This document shows positions 1-7,397 of a stretch of 30,248 nucleotides of DNA, piece by piece (positions within the stretch are counted from its first letter, which is position 1; every line of letters begins with the position of its first letter). A program made the position numbers and the translations under genes. The notes beneath the pieces are model-generated. The model was not told where the DNA came from and did no database searches. It was given only the letters and a program-made list of their open reading frames with translations. Source of the DNA: a virus; IMG/VR virus record IMGVR_UViG_3300021964_000324, positions 1 to 30,248 of that record; one strand, 5' to 3'.

Positions 1-624
1 CACAAATGGAACTTATTAGACCCACAAGATACGGACGGAGCATATAGAATAACTTGGTTAGGTGGTATGACCCACTCATCAACGGGTATTAGAGGTAATG
101 GGTCAAACTCTGTTGGAAAAACTAATTGGAACCCAGTAAGTGAGAGTGTTAGTAATATTTGTATGGGTCTATACATCAACGATGGTCTTACAGCAACACC
201 AAGTAGTGAATATGATATGGGTGGTCTGGCTCAACCTTTGGGTGTAAATACAGATATAATGATTACTCTTGGATTTAACAATAAGACTACCAAATATGTT
301 AACTTTTATAGAACGAACTATTTTACAACACAGGCAGGTGATTATAGTAGTTGTCTGTTAATGGGACAGAATAACGGAGGAACAACTCAATTATTCCAAG
401 ACGAAGTAATAATAGTAAATGGAAGCCAAACATTAGGAACGGCAGATGTATCGTTTGGTGTTGGTGCCAGTGTAAGAAATATTGGTGGTGTTGAGAGTGT
501 TGCGGGCTCATCTCAAAGAGGTTATGGAACGGCGTTTATCGGTGATACATTCCTAACAGAACCACAAGTAGCGTTGTTGAATACCGCAATAATTACATTT
601 AACACAGCATTAAGTAGAAACTAA
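1..624 (+). CDS. Tail adhesin / receptor-binding protein, C-terminal part (5' end outside window)
   Basis: The reading frame is open from base 1 (HKWNLLDPQDTDGAYRITW...), so the start lies outside the window; 207 residues are visible. The opening matches residues after HKFNAKDPRDLDAAFRITW in the protein at 851-1870, followed by related Gly/Ser/Asn-rich beta-strand sequence and a common ending (ALSRN versus ALGRNVV). This 'HKFN.KDPRDLDAAFR' domain recurs in tail proteins of Bacteroidota phages and is probably a lectin-like receptor-binding head; that role is inferred. The stop is 2 nt before the next start. The missing N-terminus is probably the partial gene at 29983-30248. An internal ATG at base 67 is unlikely to be the start because upstream homology continues to base 1. 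Confidence 0.7.
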   Translation, partial: HKWNLLDPQDTDGAYRITWLGGMTHSSTGIRGNGSNSVGKTNWNPVSESVSNICMGLYINDGLTATPSSEYDMGGLAQPLGVNTDIMITLGFNNKTTKYVNFYRTNYFTTQAGDYSSCLLMGQNNGGTTQLFQDEVIIVNGSQTLGTADVSFGVGASVRNIGGVESVAGSSQRGYGTAFIGDTFLTEPQVALLNTAIITFNTALSRN

Positions 625-625
625 T

Positions 626-841
626 ATGAAAGTAGGATTACTAACAGAAGCACAGAAAAATCAACTTGTAGGGCAACTATGGGAACCAGATAGTTATTTT
701 GAGCCTGTAGAAGATTGTAATAATAATTGGATTATTTCTTTAGAAGAAATGAATGGAAATACAAACCCGAACTTTACTTGGGTTGCTACATTACCACAGA
801 TTAACTTTTGTAGAAAACCATTCCCAAGTCCAGGTCAATAA
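626..841 (+). CDS. Small adhesin-associated protein (71 aa), copy 1
   Basis: A 71-residue protein with no signal peptide or membrane segment, beginning MKVGLLTEAQKNQL. It is a clear paralogue of the 67-aa protein at 1872-2075: both share MKVG.LTE.Q...L.G at the N-terminus, a central W.IS..EM, and a C-terminal W...LP.(I/V)(N/D)(F/Y) segment. Each copy directly follows an adhesin gene of the same family, so adhesin plus small protein behaves as a duplicated cassette. Short proteins of this form are common beside tail adhesins in Bacteroidota phages; a role as chaperone or accessory subunit of the adhesin is inferred from position only. Confidence 0.7.
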   Translation: MKVGLLTEAQKNQLVGQLWEPDSYFEPVEDCNNNWIISLEEMNGNTNPNFTWVATLPQINFCRKPFPSPGQ

Positions 842-850
842 ATAAATTAA

Positions 851-1870
851 ATGGCTAAACAATTTAGAAATACAGATTTCGTCAATTTGTTTGGCGACCC
901 TGACCGCCCCATATATGGGAACGAGGAGGTTGTGCCCGCACCACCTTCACCAACACCATCGGCAACTCTAACTCCTACTCCAACGATTACCCCAACACTC
1001 ACTCCAACACCTACACCATCTGCCACTCCACCACCTGCTGGTTATGCTGAAGCGAATGCTTACCTTGAGGCTGTTGTAGATGCTGGTGGAACGGGTATTA
1101 CGAGTTCAGTATCTGCGGCTACAAGGACATTCTTTAATGAGTTATTTACAAATAACTTATACGATAAGTTTGAGGCAATCTATCCGTTCATTGGTGGAAC
1201 AGCAAACTCTCATAAGTTCAACGCTAAAGACCCAAGAGATTTGGACGCAGCATTTAGAATAACTTGGTATGGTGGTATGGGACACGATAGTGATGGTATT
1301 ATCCCTAATGGGTCTAATTCCTTTGGTAATACTCACTTTACTCCTGCTGATTATGAGGAAATCACTGGTAATACATCGGGTAATGTTGGTGTATATTTAA
1401 GACAGACAGGAACATCAAGGACATTCGTATATGAGGTTGGTATTACTATTTATACTACAGAGTTTTCTATTAGAGCCGCAGGTATCCCTAACTATGGTGC
1501 TACGCATGTTATTGGTGGTTTGTTTGCTGCTTCAAGTGTATCAACGAGTGAAACATTCTTACCAGGTGTTGTTATGTTGAGTAGAACAGATAGTAGTAAT
1601 GCGTTTATGTATGCTAATGGTGGTAGTTTGGGTCAATTAGGAAACGGACAAGCACCTGAATTGCTTACCTCACCAATGGTTATCGGTGCTGTAAGATTAT
1701 TACAAGCAAGTGGAGCCCCTGATGGAGATGGTGGTGGAATTAGTGATTACACTGATAGACCGATGAGTATGGTATTCTTTGGTGTAGAAGGATTGAGTAG
1801 TGGTGAGGTATCCCAACTCACTAATATAATAGATGATTACCAAGTAGCCTTGGGTAGAAATGTAGTATAA
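851..1870 (+). CDS. Modular tail adhesin with PT-rich stalk (339 aa)
   Basis: Three parts are visible. Residues 1-26 (FRNTDFVN...DRPIYGNE) match the N-terminus of the protein at 2068-3243 and are probably the tail-anchoring module. Residues ~28-62 are a Pro/Thr/Ser stalk built on TPTP repeats. Residues ~65-339 are the head domain (EANAYLEAV... then IYPFIGGTANSHKFNAKDPRDLDAAFR), homologous to the genes at the two window ends. The head is Gly/Ser/Thr-rich with many short beta-like stretches and no membrane segment. It is likely a virion-exposed receptor-binding protein. The gene begins 9 nt after the previous stop in an AT-rich AAATAAATTAAATG context without a Shine-Dalgarno sequence. Confidence 0.75.
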   Translation: MAKQFRNTDFVNLFGDPDRPIYGNEEVVPAPPSPTPSATLTPTPTITPTLTPTPTPSATPPPAGYAEANAYLEAVVDAGGTGITSSVSAATRTFFNELFTNNLYDKFEAIYPFIGGTANSHKFNAKDPRDLDAAFRITWYGGMGHDSDGIIPNGSNSFGNTHFTPADYEEITGNTSGNVGVYLRQTGTSRTFVYEVGITIYTTEFSIRAAGIPNYGATHVIGGLFAASSVSTSETFLPGVVMLSRTDSSNAFMYANGGSLGQLGNGQAPELLTSPMVIGAVRLLQASGAPDGDGGGISDYTDRPMSMVFFGVEGLSSGEVSQLTNIIDDYQVALGRNVV

Positions 1871-1871
1871 T

Positions 1872-2075
1872 ATGAAAGTAGGACGACTAACAGAACAACA
1901 GAGAGACGATTTAAGAGGAGTTATGTATGATAACGACACTTACTATAATCCATCATTAGATGGTTTGGGAGAGTGGTTTATATCAACGCATGAAATGGAT
2001 AAATCCAATTTACAATGGGTGAAGGACTTACCCCTTGTAGATTATGTAGAGCCAATAGCACCGACCAATGAGTAA
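1872..2075 (+). CDS. Small adhesin-associated protein (67 aa), copy 2
   Basis: A 67-residue paralogue of the 71-aa protein at 626-841, sharing MKVG.LTE.Q, a central EWFISTHEMD and the closing WVKDLP.VDY. It starts immediately after the 339-aa adhesin (TAATATG junction) and its last 8 nt overlap the start of the 391-aa adhesin, which indicates translational coupling. Function is unknown; cassette behaviour suggests an adhesin accessory or assembly role. Confidence 0.7.
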   Translation: MKVGRLTEQQRDDLRGVMYDNDTYYNPSLDGLGEWFISTHEMDKSNLQWVKDLPLVDYVEPIAPTNE

Positions 2076-3243
2076 TGTTCCATTTAGAAATACAGATTAT
2101 GTAAATAACCCTATTGGTAATGACCGACCGATTTATGGTAATGAGTTGGTGCCTGAAGGTGGTTGTATGCCTGATGGTATTACTCGTGTTATGAGATTTA
2201 CAGATAATCAGACGAGTGATAGTGGTAATTTTTATCAGATGACTGATTATAGTGGTGGTCCATTGAACTCTGTTTATATTACCGCAGGGTCTGATGGTGC
2301 TGCTTTCAGATTACACGACAACTACATAAAGAACACCGAGTATAATGGTGTTAGTTATACGGCTTGGCAGGGTGATGGTCCTTATAGTGGTGGTAAAATG
2401 TTTTTTGTATTTGATACAGATGGAGGGGGCTATAGATATTATATTACAAGCCCATTAGGGACAAATACAAATCCAATATATGGTGGTGATTATTCTGGTG
2501 GTTTATCCTTATCTTACCCCAATGGTTTAGCCCAACCAATTATTAAGAATGGTGTGGGTTATCCACCATTAGACCTTTATAGTGGTAATAGTTTTGAGGG
2601 TAGGTTTATTATAGAATACATCGGACAAGAATGTGATACTATCACACCGACCCCAACGATATCACAGGGATACTTACCAACACCTACGCCAACACCGACA
2701 TCAAGTATGACCCCAACGCCAAGTATTACTCCAACACATAGTCAGACCCCAACACCGACTATTACACCAACGATTACTCCATCACCAACGAATTGTAGTT
2801 GTTTGGAGTATGAGGTAAATAACACCTCCGAGTTTACACAAGACACCATTGGGTGGCTGGATTGTAATCAACAATCCCAAGAACAAACTTTAGCACCAGG
2901 AACGATATTGAGGATATGTGCCTGTGCGGGTTCAGTGGAGAGTAGAGGAGGAGTTAGCACGATTACCTTAATAGGTTCGTGTGGTCTTACACCAACACCT
3001 ACACCAACTCAATCCATCACTCCTACACCATCCCAAGTTTATGCGTATAGATACGAGGTATCAAATTGTGATGACGCAACAGATGTAAGGACATTCTGGT
3101 CTGATGACTTTTATGCTGTCGGTAAGGTGGTAAAGGGGTATAATGATGTGGATAAATGTTTTGAGATTGTTGGTTCATCAACTTTAACCCCTACGGATGA
3201 GGTCGCAAACTCATATATCAGTTGCGGCAGTTGTCCTCGTTAA
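2068..3243 (+). CDS. Modular tail adhesin with two PT linkers and Cys-containing modules (391 aa)
   Basis: The N-terminal module (FRNTDYVN....DRPIYGNE, residues ~5-27) is shared with the 339-aa adhesin, but the following domain (~30-190, rich in G, Y, S and T) is unrelated to it. A long TPTP stalk spans ~191-242, then a Cys-containing module with CSCLEY and CACAG motifs (~245-305), a second short TPTP linker (~307-323) and a terminal module with paired cysteines (~325-391). Similar PT-linked Cys modules are widespread in marine and freshwater Bacteroidota phages. Same anchor with different head domains indicates domain shuffling. A virion tail fibre or adhesin is the best call; the ligand is unknown. 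Confidence 0.7.
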   Translation: MSNVPFRNTDYVNNPIGNDRPIYGNELVPEGGCMPDGITRVMRFTDNQTSDSGNFYQMTDYSGGPLNSVYITAGSDGAAFRLHDNYIKNTEYNGVSYTAWQGDGPYSGGKMFFVFDTDGGGYRYYITSPLGTNTNPIYGGDYSGGLSLSYPNGLAQPIIKNGVGYPPLDLYSGNSFEGRFIIEYIGQECDTITPTPTISQGYLPTPTPTPTSSMTPTPSITPTHSQTPTPTITPTITPSPTNCSCLEYEVNNTSEFTQDTIGWLDCNQQSQEQTLAPGTILRICACAGSVESRGGVSTITLIGSCGLTPTPTPTQSITPTPSQVYAYRYEVSNCDDATDVRTFWSDDFYAVGKVVKGYNDVDKCFEIVGSSTLTPTDEVANSYISCGSCPR

Positions 3244-3264
3244 AACTATTTATAGATTATGATT
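3244..3264 (+). repeat. 21-bp exact repeat over a start codon, copy 1
   Basis: A 21-base segment containing ACTATTTATAGATTATG, whose ATG starts the gene at 3259, is repeated exactly at 25254-25274 over the start of the protease gene. Related TAGTATTTAT(A/C) segments lie just before the starts at 22193 and 11184. It could be a translation enhancer or a phage-specific late promoter element. Confidence 0.6.
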
Positions 3265-3684
3265 GTATTAAACATAGGTCAAAATAACGAGGTTTACGAA
3301 CCTGCGAGTAGAAACAAGGAATTACAAAACCCTACATATTTGTTTTCCTTTTATCATAAGTTAAGCGGTCAGGTATGGAGAGCAATTCCCTATGTCGGGG
3401 ATTGGACTGCTGATTATACTTCAAGGTTTGATACATTTTATATCAATATTGATTATACTATACCTCAATCACTGACGGGTAATACAACGACAAGTTCAAC
3501 GAATATCCATCTGATTGAGGGTGATTATTGGATTTCAATATACGAACAATTCTCCACCACTAACCTTGACCCTTCTAAAAGTTTCAATAAGGTAATTGAG
3601 ACATTTGGTTATGTTGTCCCTGAAACTACAACAAATCCAACTTATGAAGGAGATAATTATGAATATAAGATATACGAACAATGA
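3259..3684 (+). CDS. Virion/tail-associated beta-rich protein (141 aa), unknown
   Basis: A 141-residue protein rich in aromatic and beta-branched residues (NPTYLFSFYHK, then YWISIYEQ and a closing YEYKIYEQ), with no membrane segment. Proteins with this NPTYLF...IYEQ...(N)LDP layout occur in Bacteroidota phages next to portal and fibre genes and are assumed structural; this is family recollection, not a search result. It follows the adhesin cassette and overlaps the portal start by 4 nt, so it is co-translated with the portal. The start is preceded by the 21-bp repeat also found before the protease gene. The exact virion role is unknown. Confidence 0.55.
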   Translation: MIVLNIGQNNEVYEPASRNKELQNPTYLFSFYHKLSGQVWRAIPYVGDWTADYTSRFDTFYINIDYTIPQSLTGNTTTSSTNIHLIEGDYWISIYEQFSTTNLDPSKSFNKVIETFGYVVPETTTNPTYEGDNYEYKIYEQ

Positions 3685-4745
3685 TAGAAAATGTAAGTTT
3701 TTCAAGTGAGGACATCTACAAGTTTGAGGAGAAGGTAATGACCTCAAAGGATTGGGTTATGGCAGGACCTAAAGATGACTTTTTTGATTTCCTTTATGAT
3801 ATGGTAGATTACTCACCAATTCATAATGTATGCCTCCGTAGTAAGACCGATAATGTCGTGGGACAGGGTTTTACCCGTGAATACCAAATGAATAAAACAG
3901 AGGACATCAATGACCTATTTAGAAAAATCAGTTTTGAGTTTCTAACAACGGGTAATGTATTCCTTGAGTGTGTTTGGGCTAATGATAGAACACAAGGTAT
4001 CAAATCCGTATATTTTATTCCATCAAAGTATATGAGGGTCGGTAAAACCGATTTCGTGTATGAGGAGCCAAATAAGTATTACTATTCAGAGGACTTTGGT
4101 AAGAAAGGTTCAGTTATTGAGTTTGCTGCTTTGGACCCAACAAACTTTACAGACAGACAAGTTTATCATATCAAGGCATATTCACCAGGATACAACTACT
4201 ATGGTCTACCATCGTATATGTCGGTTATCAACGATGTAAGGTTGAACCACGACATATCTATCCACCACTTATCAAATATTCAGAATGGTGCTACTCCGTC
4301 TTTGTGGGTCAACTTTAGAAACTCACAACCTGGTTCAGAGAAAGAACAAAGAGACATCAAAAGGAAACTACAGGAATTATACACGGGACCTGAAGCGGCT
4401 GGTAAAATCATTGTATCGTTCAGTGAGCCAGATAACGGACCTGAAATTACAACTCTGAACCCTACAACAAACGATAACTACTATAGTGGTATCTTTGATA
4501 GCGTCCAAAAACAAATCTTATCGGGCCACAAAATCACCTCACCGAGTTTGATTGGACTACCTGACCCAAGTGGTTTGGCATCACAAGCAGAACAGATACA
4601 GACATCGTTTGGTGTATTCTTAAACACGACCATCAAACCGATACAGAACGAACTAATTTCTAATCTTTATCCAATCATCAAATTGATGAACCCTGATGAG
4701 GAGGTTGATTTAGAGATAATCCAAAACAATATATTAGCACAATAA
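3681..4745 (+). CDS. Portal protein (354 aa)
   Basis: Portal of the PBSX/HK97-like family (PF04860 type): the dodecameric ring at the capsid vertex through which TerL pumps DNA. Seen in the protein: an N-terminal segment with SPIHNVCLRSKTDNVVGQGF, a central YYGLPSYMS motif (~173-180), then H..SNIQNGATPSLWVNF (~197-213), a stretch with a predicted helical E/K-rich clip region, and a C-terminal helical part (IKPIQNELISNLYPII). At 354 aa it is on the short side for a portal but complete. The start overlaps the previous gene by 4 nt (ATGA) and the connector follows after one base. It is far from TerL in either direction, which is unusual. Confidence 0.88.
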   Translation: MIENVSFSSEDIYKFEEKVMTSKDWVMAGPKDDFFDFLYDMVDYSPIHNVCLRSKTDNVVGQGFTREYQMNKTEDINDLFRKISFEFLTTGNVFLECVWANDRTQGIKSVYFIPSKYMRVGKTDFVYEEPNKYYYSEDFGKKGSVIEFAALDPTNFTDRQVYHIKAYSPGYNYYGLPSYMSVINDVRLNHDISIHHLSNIQNGATPSLWVNFRNSQPGSEKEQRDIKRKLQELYTGPEAAGKIIVSFSEPDNGPEITTLNPTTNDNYYSGIFDSVQKQILSGHKITSPSLIGLPDPSGLASQAEQIQTSFGVFLNTTIKPIQNELISNLYPIIKLMNPDEEVDLEIIQNNILAQ

Positions 4746-4746
4746 T

Positions 4747-5346
4747 ATGGCACAAGTATATTTCATTTCAGAAACCAAATTGAAGGACTACACCAGTATC
4801 AATGATAATGTTGATAGTGGGACATTAAGACAGGCAATCAGAACGGCACAACTAATCAACTTACAAGAGACATTGGGGACATCCCTATACAATGAGTTAG
4901 TGGATTTAGTAGATACGGGTGATATTACGGGAGCGACGAACTCAAATTACCGCACACTATTGGATGATTATGTTGTGGATGTTGTTATCCAATATTCGTT
5001 ATTCTACGCATTGGATGATTTCATTTACAAGTTTATGAATGTAGGATTGGTTCAAGGTTTTTCAGAACAAGGTTCGTCATTGGATATTTCAACATTTAAG
5101 ATGATTAAGAATAGTGCCCGTGATAGAGCAGAGTTTTTTGATAATAGGTTAAGAGAGCACTTATTCAACAATGAAAATCTATACCCTGCGTATAAGACCT
5201 CAACGACTGACGGGACTTTACCAGGAGCAAACACAGATGGTATCATATCATCTATTGTATTGGATACTCCGATGTATAGTAAGGACTACGACCCTACTTG
5301 TTGTAAAGATTACCCATATAAAGCAAAGTATCAAGTTGGAAAGTGA
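4747..5346 (+). CDS. Head-tail connector, DUF6712-like (199 aa)
   Basis: The N-terminal pattern YFISETKLKDYTSINDNVD followed by a helix with AQ.INLQETLG.SLYNEL and a YRTLLDDYV helix is typical of the DUF6712 family found in Bacteroidota phages just after the portal, regarded as a head-tail adaptor of the gp6/gp15 kind. The middle is helical and the C-terminus carries a CC pair (PTCCKDYPY). It sits one base downstream of the portal stop, consistent with assembly at the neck. Family assignment comes from motif recognition. Confidence 0.75.
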   Translation: MAQVYFISETKLKDYTSINDNVDSGTLRQAIRTAQLINLQETLGTSLYNELVDLVDTGDITGATNSNYRTLLDDYVVDVVIQYSLFYALDDFIYKFMNVGLVQGFSEQGSSLDISTFKMIKNSARDRAEFFDNRLREHLFNNENLYPAYKTSTTDGTLPGANTDGIISSIVLDTPMYSKDYDPTCCKDYPYKAKYQVGK

Positions 5347-5369
5347 GGACAGAGGTGAAAACATTTGTA

Positions 5370-5510
5370 ATGGATAGAGTTTTGATGATGAATATGGGAG
5401 CCATAGCGTTCTCATTTACCGATGTGGAGATGGTCCTACGAGTTATTGCCTTATTGGCATCCATAACTTATACCTTGATTAAGATTAAGGATAGGAACAA
5501 GAACAACTAA
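5370..5510 (+). CDS. Small single-span membrane protein (46 aa), holin-like candidate
   Basis: Translation from the ATG at 5370 gives MDRVLMMNMGAIAFSF..., one hydrophobic segment (VLRVIALLASITYTLI, ~22-37) and a charged C-terminus (KIKDRNKNN). An in-frame GTG at 5355, preceded by GAGG, would add five residues. One transmembrane helix with a basic tail fits small class III holins or pinholins and also many phage membrane peptides. It is the last gene before the strong terminator at 5523, at the end of the structural transcript. Function is inferred only from shape and position. Confidence 0.6.
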   Translation: MDRVLMMNMGAIAFSFTDVEMVLRVIALLASITYTLIKIKDRNKNN

Positions 5511-5522
5511 ATTAAAAATTAT

Positions 5523-5546
5523 TCCCCTTTATGGGGATTTTTTTTT
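5523..5546 (+). terminator. Intrinsic terminator after the portal-connector operon
   Basis: TCCCC-TTTAT-GGGGA hairpin (5-bp stem) followed immediately by nine T. It lies 13 nt after the stop at 5510 and 8 nt before the next promoter, marking the end of the rightward structural transcript. Confidence 0.8.
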
Positions 5547-5554
5547 GGGTATTG

Positions 5555-5585
5555 TTTGGCAGTTCAGAAAATTGGTGTATCTTTG
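5555..5585 (+). promoter_or_regulatory. Bacteroidota-type promoter P1
   Basis: The -33 element TTTG (5555-5558, context TTTGGCAG), a 19-nt spacer and the -7 element TATCTTTG (5578-5585) match TTTG-n19/20-TAnnTTTG. A 32-nt A/C-rich leader follows before the ATG at 5618. Confidence 0.8.
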
Positions 5586-5617
5586 TATAACAATTAAGGA
5601 ATTAAACAACAATAACA

Positions 5618-5929
5618 ATGAAAGAAACAAAAACACCAACACCACAAATCACATTCAACCAATATTCACTAAACACCTTTGACCTTATGTTAGATAAGTT
5701 TTTGGGATACAAATACGAAGGGACTTTGTTTGACGAACTTTGGGTCTACAGAAAATCACCAAAAGAAAGTATTACTCTACAAGTAGGTAATGGTGGTTTG
5801 ATGTTCGTATCCATAGACAGAAAAGATGATAATGGCAGAACAATTCCAAGTTTTATCAACATCACAGAAGCAAAAAATGTTGCTGAACTTTACAAACTAA
5901 TTGAAACAACACTAAAAAAAATGAAATAA
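5618..5929 (+). CDS. Hypothetical early protein (103 aa)
   Basis: A 103-residue soluble protein, not recognised. The N-terminus is polar (KETKTPTPQ), the middle has alternating beta-type sequence (ESITLQVGNGGLMFVSID) and the C-terminus is a Lys-rich helix (AELYKLIETTLKKMK). It has its own promoter (P1), a leader ending in the shared AACAAnnACAATG context, and a hairpin right after its stop that doubles as the spacer of the next promoter. It is therefore probably a monocistronic early gene. Confidence 0.6.
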   Translation: MKETKTPTPQITFNQYSLNTFDLMLDKFLGYKYEGTLFDELWVYRKSPKESITLQVGNGGLMFVSIDRKDDNGRTIPSFINITEAKNVAELYKLIETTLKKMK

Positions 5930-5931
5930 TA

Positions 5932-5963
5932 TTTGGAGGATAGAAATATCCTCCTTATATTTG
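5932..5963 (+). promoter_or_regulatory. Promoter P2 with a perfect inverted repeat filling its spacer
   Basis: TTTG (5932-5935), 20-nt spacer, TATATTTG (5956-5963). The interval 5935-5954 is a perfect 8-bp inverted repeat, GGAGGATA-GAAA-TATCCTCC. It could terminate the upstream transcript (stop at 5929) with the -7 box serving as U-rich tail, act as an operator, or both. It drives 5995 and probably 6186. Confidence 0.8.
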
Positions 5964-5994
5964 TCCTATCAATAACAAATTAAACAACAAGACA

Positions 5995-6171
5995 ATGACT
6001 GAAATTAAAATCAACGACAAAGTAGAGTTCATCGTAGGTAATAACATCAAAGGTATGACTGGTGTAATAGAGGAAATCAATGATGATGAGTATGTAGTTC
6101 ACTTGGATAACTCACCACTATTCATCAAGCATGTTTCCGCAAAATTAGAAGACATCAAAAAAATCAAATAA
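5995..6171 (+). CDS. Small KOW/SH3-like protein (58 aa)
   Basis: An unlisted short gene: ATG at 5995 to TAA at 6171, 58 residues beginning MTEIKINDKVEF. The pattern K.NDKV.F..G...KGMTGVIEEI..DEYVVHLD resembles a single KOW/SH3-barrel motif (hydrophobic-basic strand, KG..G.V, then alternating strands), a fold used in nucleic-acid or ribosome/RNA-polymerase binding such as NusG and L24. That similarity is by eye and the partner is unknown. It sits behind promoter P2 with a 31-nt A/C-rich leader and is followed 14 nt later by 6186. Confidence 0.6.
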   Translation: MTEIKINDKVEFIVGNNIKGMTGVIEEINDDEYVVHLDNSPLFIKHVSAKLEDIKKIK

Positions 6172-6185
6172 TAAAAACATAAGCA

Positions 6186-6488
6186 ATGAATAAGACAACA
6201 AAGAAAAGGTTATTAGAAATCTGTTTTGAGGAAAGTGAAAAATATACAGATTTAGTATGGTTCGCTCGTGTAAAAGAGGAAAACCTACAAATTGAAGCAG
6301 TAGTGAAATCCTATTTAAGAGTAATGGCTAATTATCCGTTTGAGGTTGACCTATTACAGGAGGAGAGTTTAGGTGATTTCCACCACGGCTTTAATTCAGG
6401 TTGTTTGGCAGCATTCAGATATATGATTACTTGTATGAGTGAAGGTGAGGTTGAAGCCATTGAGATGTTCCCTGAATTAGATACTTAA
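6186..6488 (+). CDS. Hypothetical protein (100 aa)
   Basis: A 100-residue acidic, probably helical protein (EICFEESEKY, EVDLLQEESLGDF, a His-rich DFHHGFNSG turn, then AAFRYMITCMSEGEVEAIEMF). No family was recognised and there are no membrane segments. No promoter is visible in the 14-nt gap from 5995-6171, so it is likely co-transcribed from P2. Confidence 0.55.
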   Translation: MNKTTKKRLLEICFEESEKYTDLVWFARVKEENLQIEAVVKSYLRVMANYPFEVDLLQEESLGDFHHGFNSGCLAAFRYMITCMSEGEVEAIEMFPELDT

Positions 6489-6491
6489 TAA

Positions 6492-6534
6492 TTTGACTAT
6501 ATCACTGGTGTTTCTTACCATTTATTTAATAAAT
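6492..6534 (+). promoter_or_regulatory. Weak promoter candidate and palindrome upstream of 6549
   Basis: TTTGACTA at 6492 is followed 20 nt later by TACCATTT, an imperfect -7 box. A 7-bp perfect inverted repeat, ATTTATT-T-AATAAAT, spans 6520-6534 over that position. The same TTTGACTA -33 context is used by the minus-strand promoter at 10741. Without a TTTG -7 this remains a weak candidate. Confidence 0.3.
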
Positions 6535-6548
6535 TAAAAATATACATT

Positions 6549-6857
6549 ATGCCGAAAAAGAATTGGAAAGCAGTTGTGAAAGCAACTTTAGAAAACTACC
6601 CTGAAACACGGGAGAACAACCAAGCCCTATGGGTTCGTATAACGGACCAAATCTGTAGAGATAAGGGTTGGACCACAAAAGATGAAATCTTTTATCACAC
6701 CTTATTGGAGGACCTACCAAGTCAACATTCACTGGTCGCAGATGCCAGTATTGTTAAAAGAGAAAACACTGAATTGATGCCGACATCAAAGTCGTATCAA
6801 AGAAAGATGGAGATACAAGGTGAGTATATCAACGAATGGAATAATAAAATAGGATAA
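6549..6857 (+). CDS. Hypothetical protein (102 aa), first gene of a three-gene operon
   Basis: A 102-residue basic protein (MPKKNWKAVVKATLENYPET...). The central part (ALWVRITDQICRDKGW, then LEDLPSQHSL and ASIVKRENTE, SYQRKMEIQ) resembles small phage proteins with a helical N-terminus and a '..S..R..R..Q' C-terminal helix, found in replication or accessory regions; no firm family. The stop is one base before the next ATG, so it is translationally coupled to 6859. Confidence 0.55.
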   Translation: MPKKNWKAVVKATLENYPETRENNQALWVRITDQICRDKGWTTKDEIFYHTLLEDLPSQHSLVADASIVKRENTELMPTSKSYQRKMEIQGEYINEWNNKIG

Positions 6858-6858
6858 G

Positions 6859-7071
6859 ATGAGTAGAACAAAAGAACAATCAATCGTATTTCAGAACCAA
6901 TCACACCTCGTTCAGAAACATTTTGAGAATTGTAATATATGTCCGAGCCTTTTGGATATATGTTTAGGAACAGACCTTATGGTTAGATTTGCCACAGAAG
7001 GTTATAGTAGTGAACTTAAAGAAAGATTTAATGCCTACGAAAAATATATTTCGGAGCAATACAAAGGGTAA
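6859..7071 (+). CDS. Hypothetical Cys-containing protein (70 aa)
   Basis: A 70-residue protein with a CNICPSLLDIC motif (C-x2-C-x6-C) and several histidines nearby, so metal binding is possible but unproven. The rest is polar and helical (SSELKERFNAYEKYISEQ). Its TAA overlaps the next start (TAATG), the signature of tight coupling with 7071. Confidence 0.55.
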   Translation: MSRTKEQSIVFQNQSHLVQKHFENCNICPSLLDICLGTDLMVRFATEGYSSELKERFNAYEKYISEQYKG

Positions 7072-7262
7072 TGGAGGAACAGATATTAGAAATGACTATC
7101 AGGTTATCCCGTGAGGAAGCCGAATTGAAATCAGGTAGACAGATACCCCTTGAGGAATGGCATTCCTTTTGGAAATGTTTTAAGGAGTATTACCTATTAG
7201 AACACGATGCCACCCTACAATGGATTGGTGAGGAGTGGGACGAACTGAAACACGACTATTAA
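7071..7262 (+). CDS. Hypothetical acidic helical protein (63 aa)
   Basis: A 63-residue, acidic and aromatic-rich protein (SREEAELKSG, EEWHSFWKCFKEYY, WIGEEWDELKHDY). No family recognised. It is the last gene of the 6549-7262 operon and is followed by a strong terminator at 7295. Confidence 0.55.
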   Translation: MEEQILEMTIRLSREEAELKSGRQIPLEEWHSFWKCFKEYYLLEHDATLQWIGEEWDELKHDY

Positions 7263-7294
7263 AACCATCATTACGAAAATTGTTGTTTAATTGA

Positions 7295-7329
7295 TAAATC
7301 CCAAGTTGATGGTCTTGGGATTTTTTTTT
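7295..7329 (+). terminator. Strong intrinsic terminator
   Basis: Perfect 9-bp stem AATCCCAAG / CTTGGGATT with an 8-nt loop, followed by a run of T to 7329. It closes the 6549-7262 operon and stands 9 nt before the -33 element of promoter P3. Confidence 0.9.
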
Positions 7330-7338
7330 GCTCTAATG

Positions 7339-7370
7339 TTTGGTAGTTAAATCTGAACGCCGTATATTTG
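7339..7370 (+). promoter_or_regulatory. Bacteroidota-type promoter P3
   Basis: TTTG (7339-7342, context TTTGGTAG), 20-nt spacer, TATATTTG (7363-7370). A 27-nt A/C-rich leader ending in ACAACAACAATT precedes the ATG at 7398. Confidence 0.85.
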
Positions 7371-7397
7371 TCTTATCAAATTAAAACAACAACAATT

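Noticed and set aside
7368-7397. TTG start adding 10 residues to the 218-aa protein
   Set aside because: It lies within the -7 element of promoter P3 and would not be transcribed from it.
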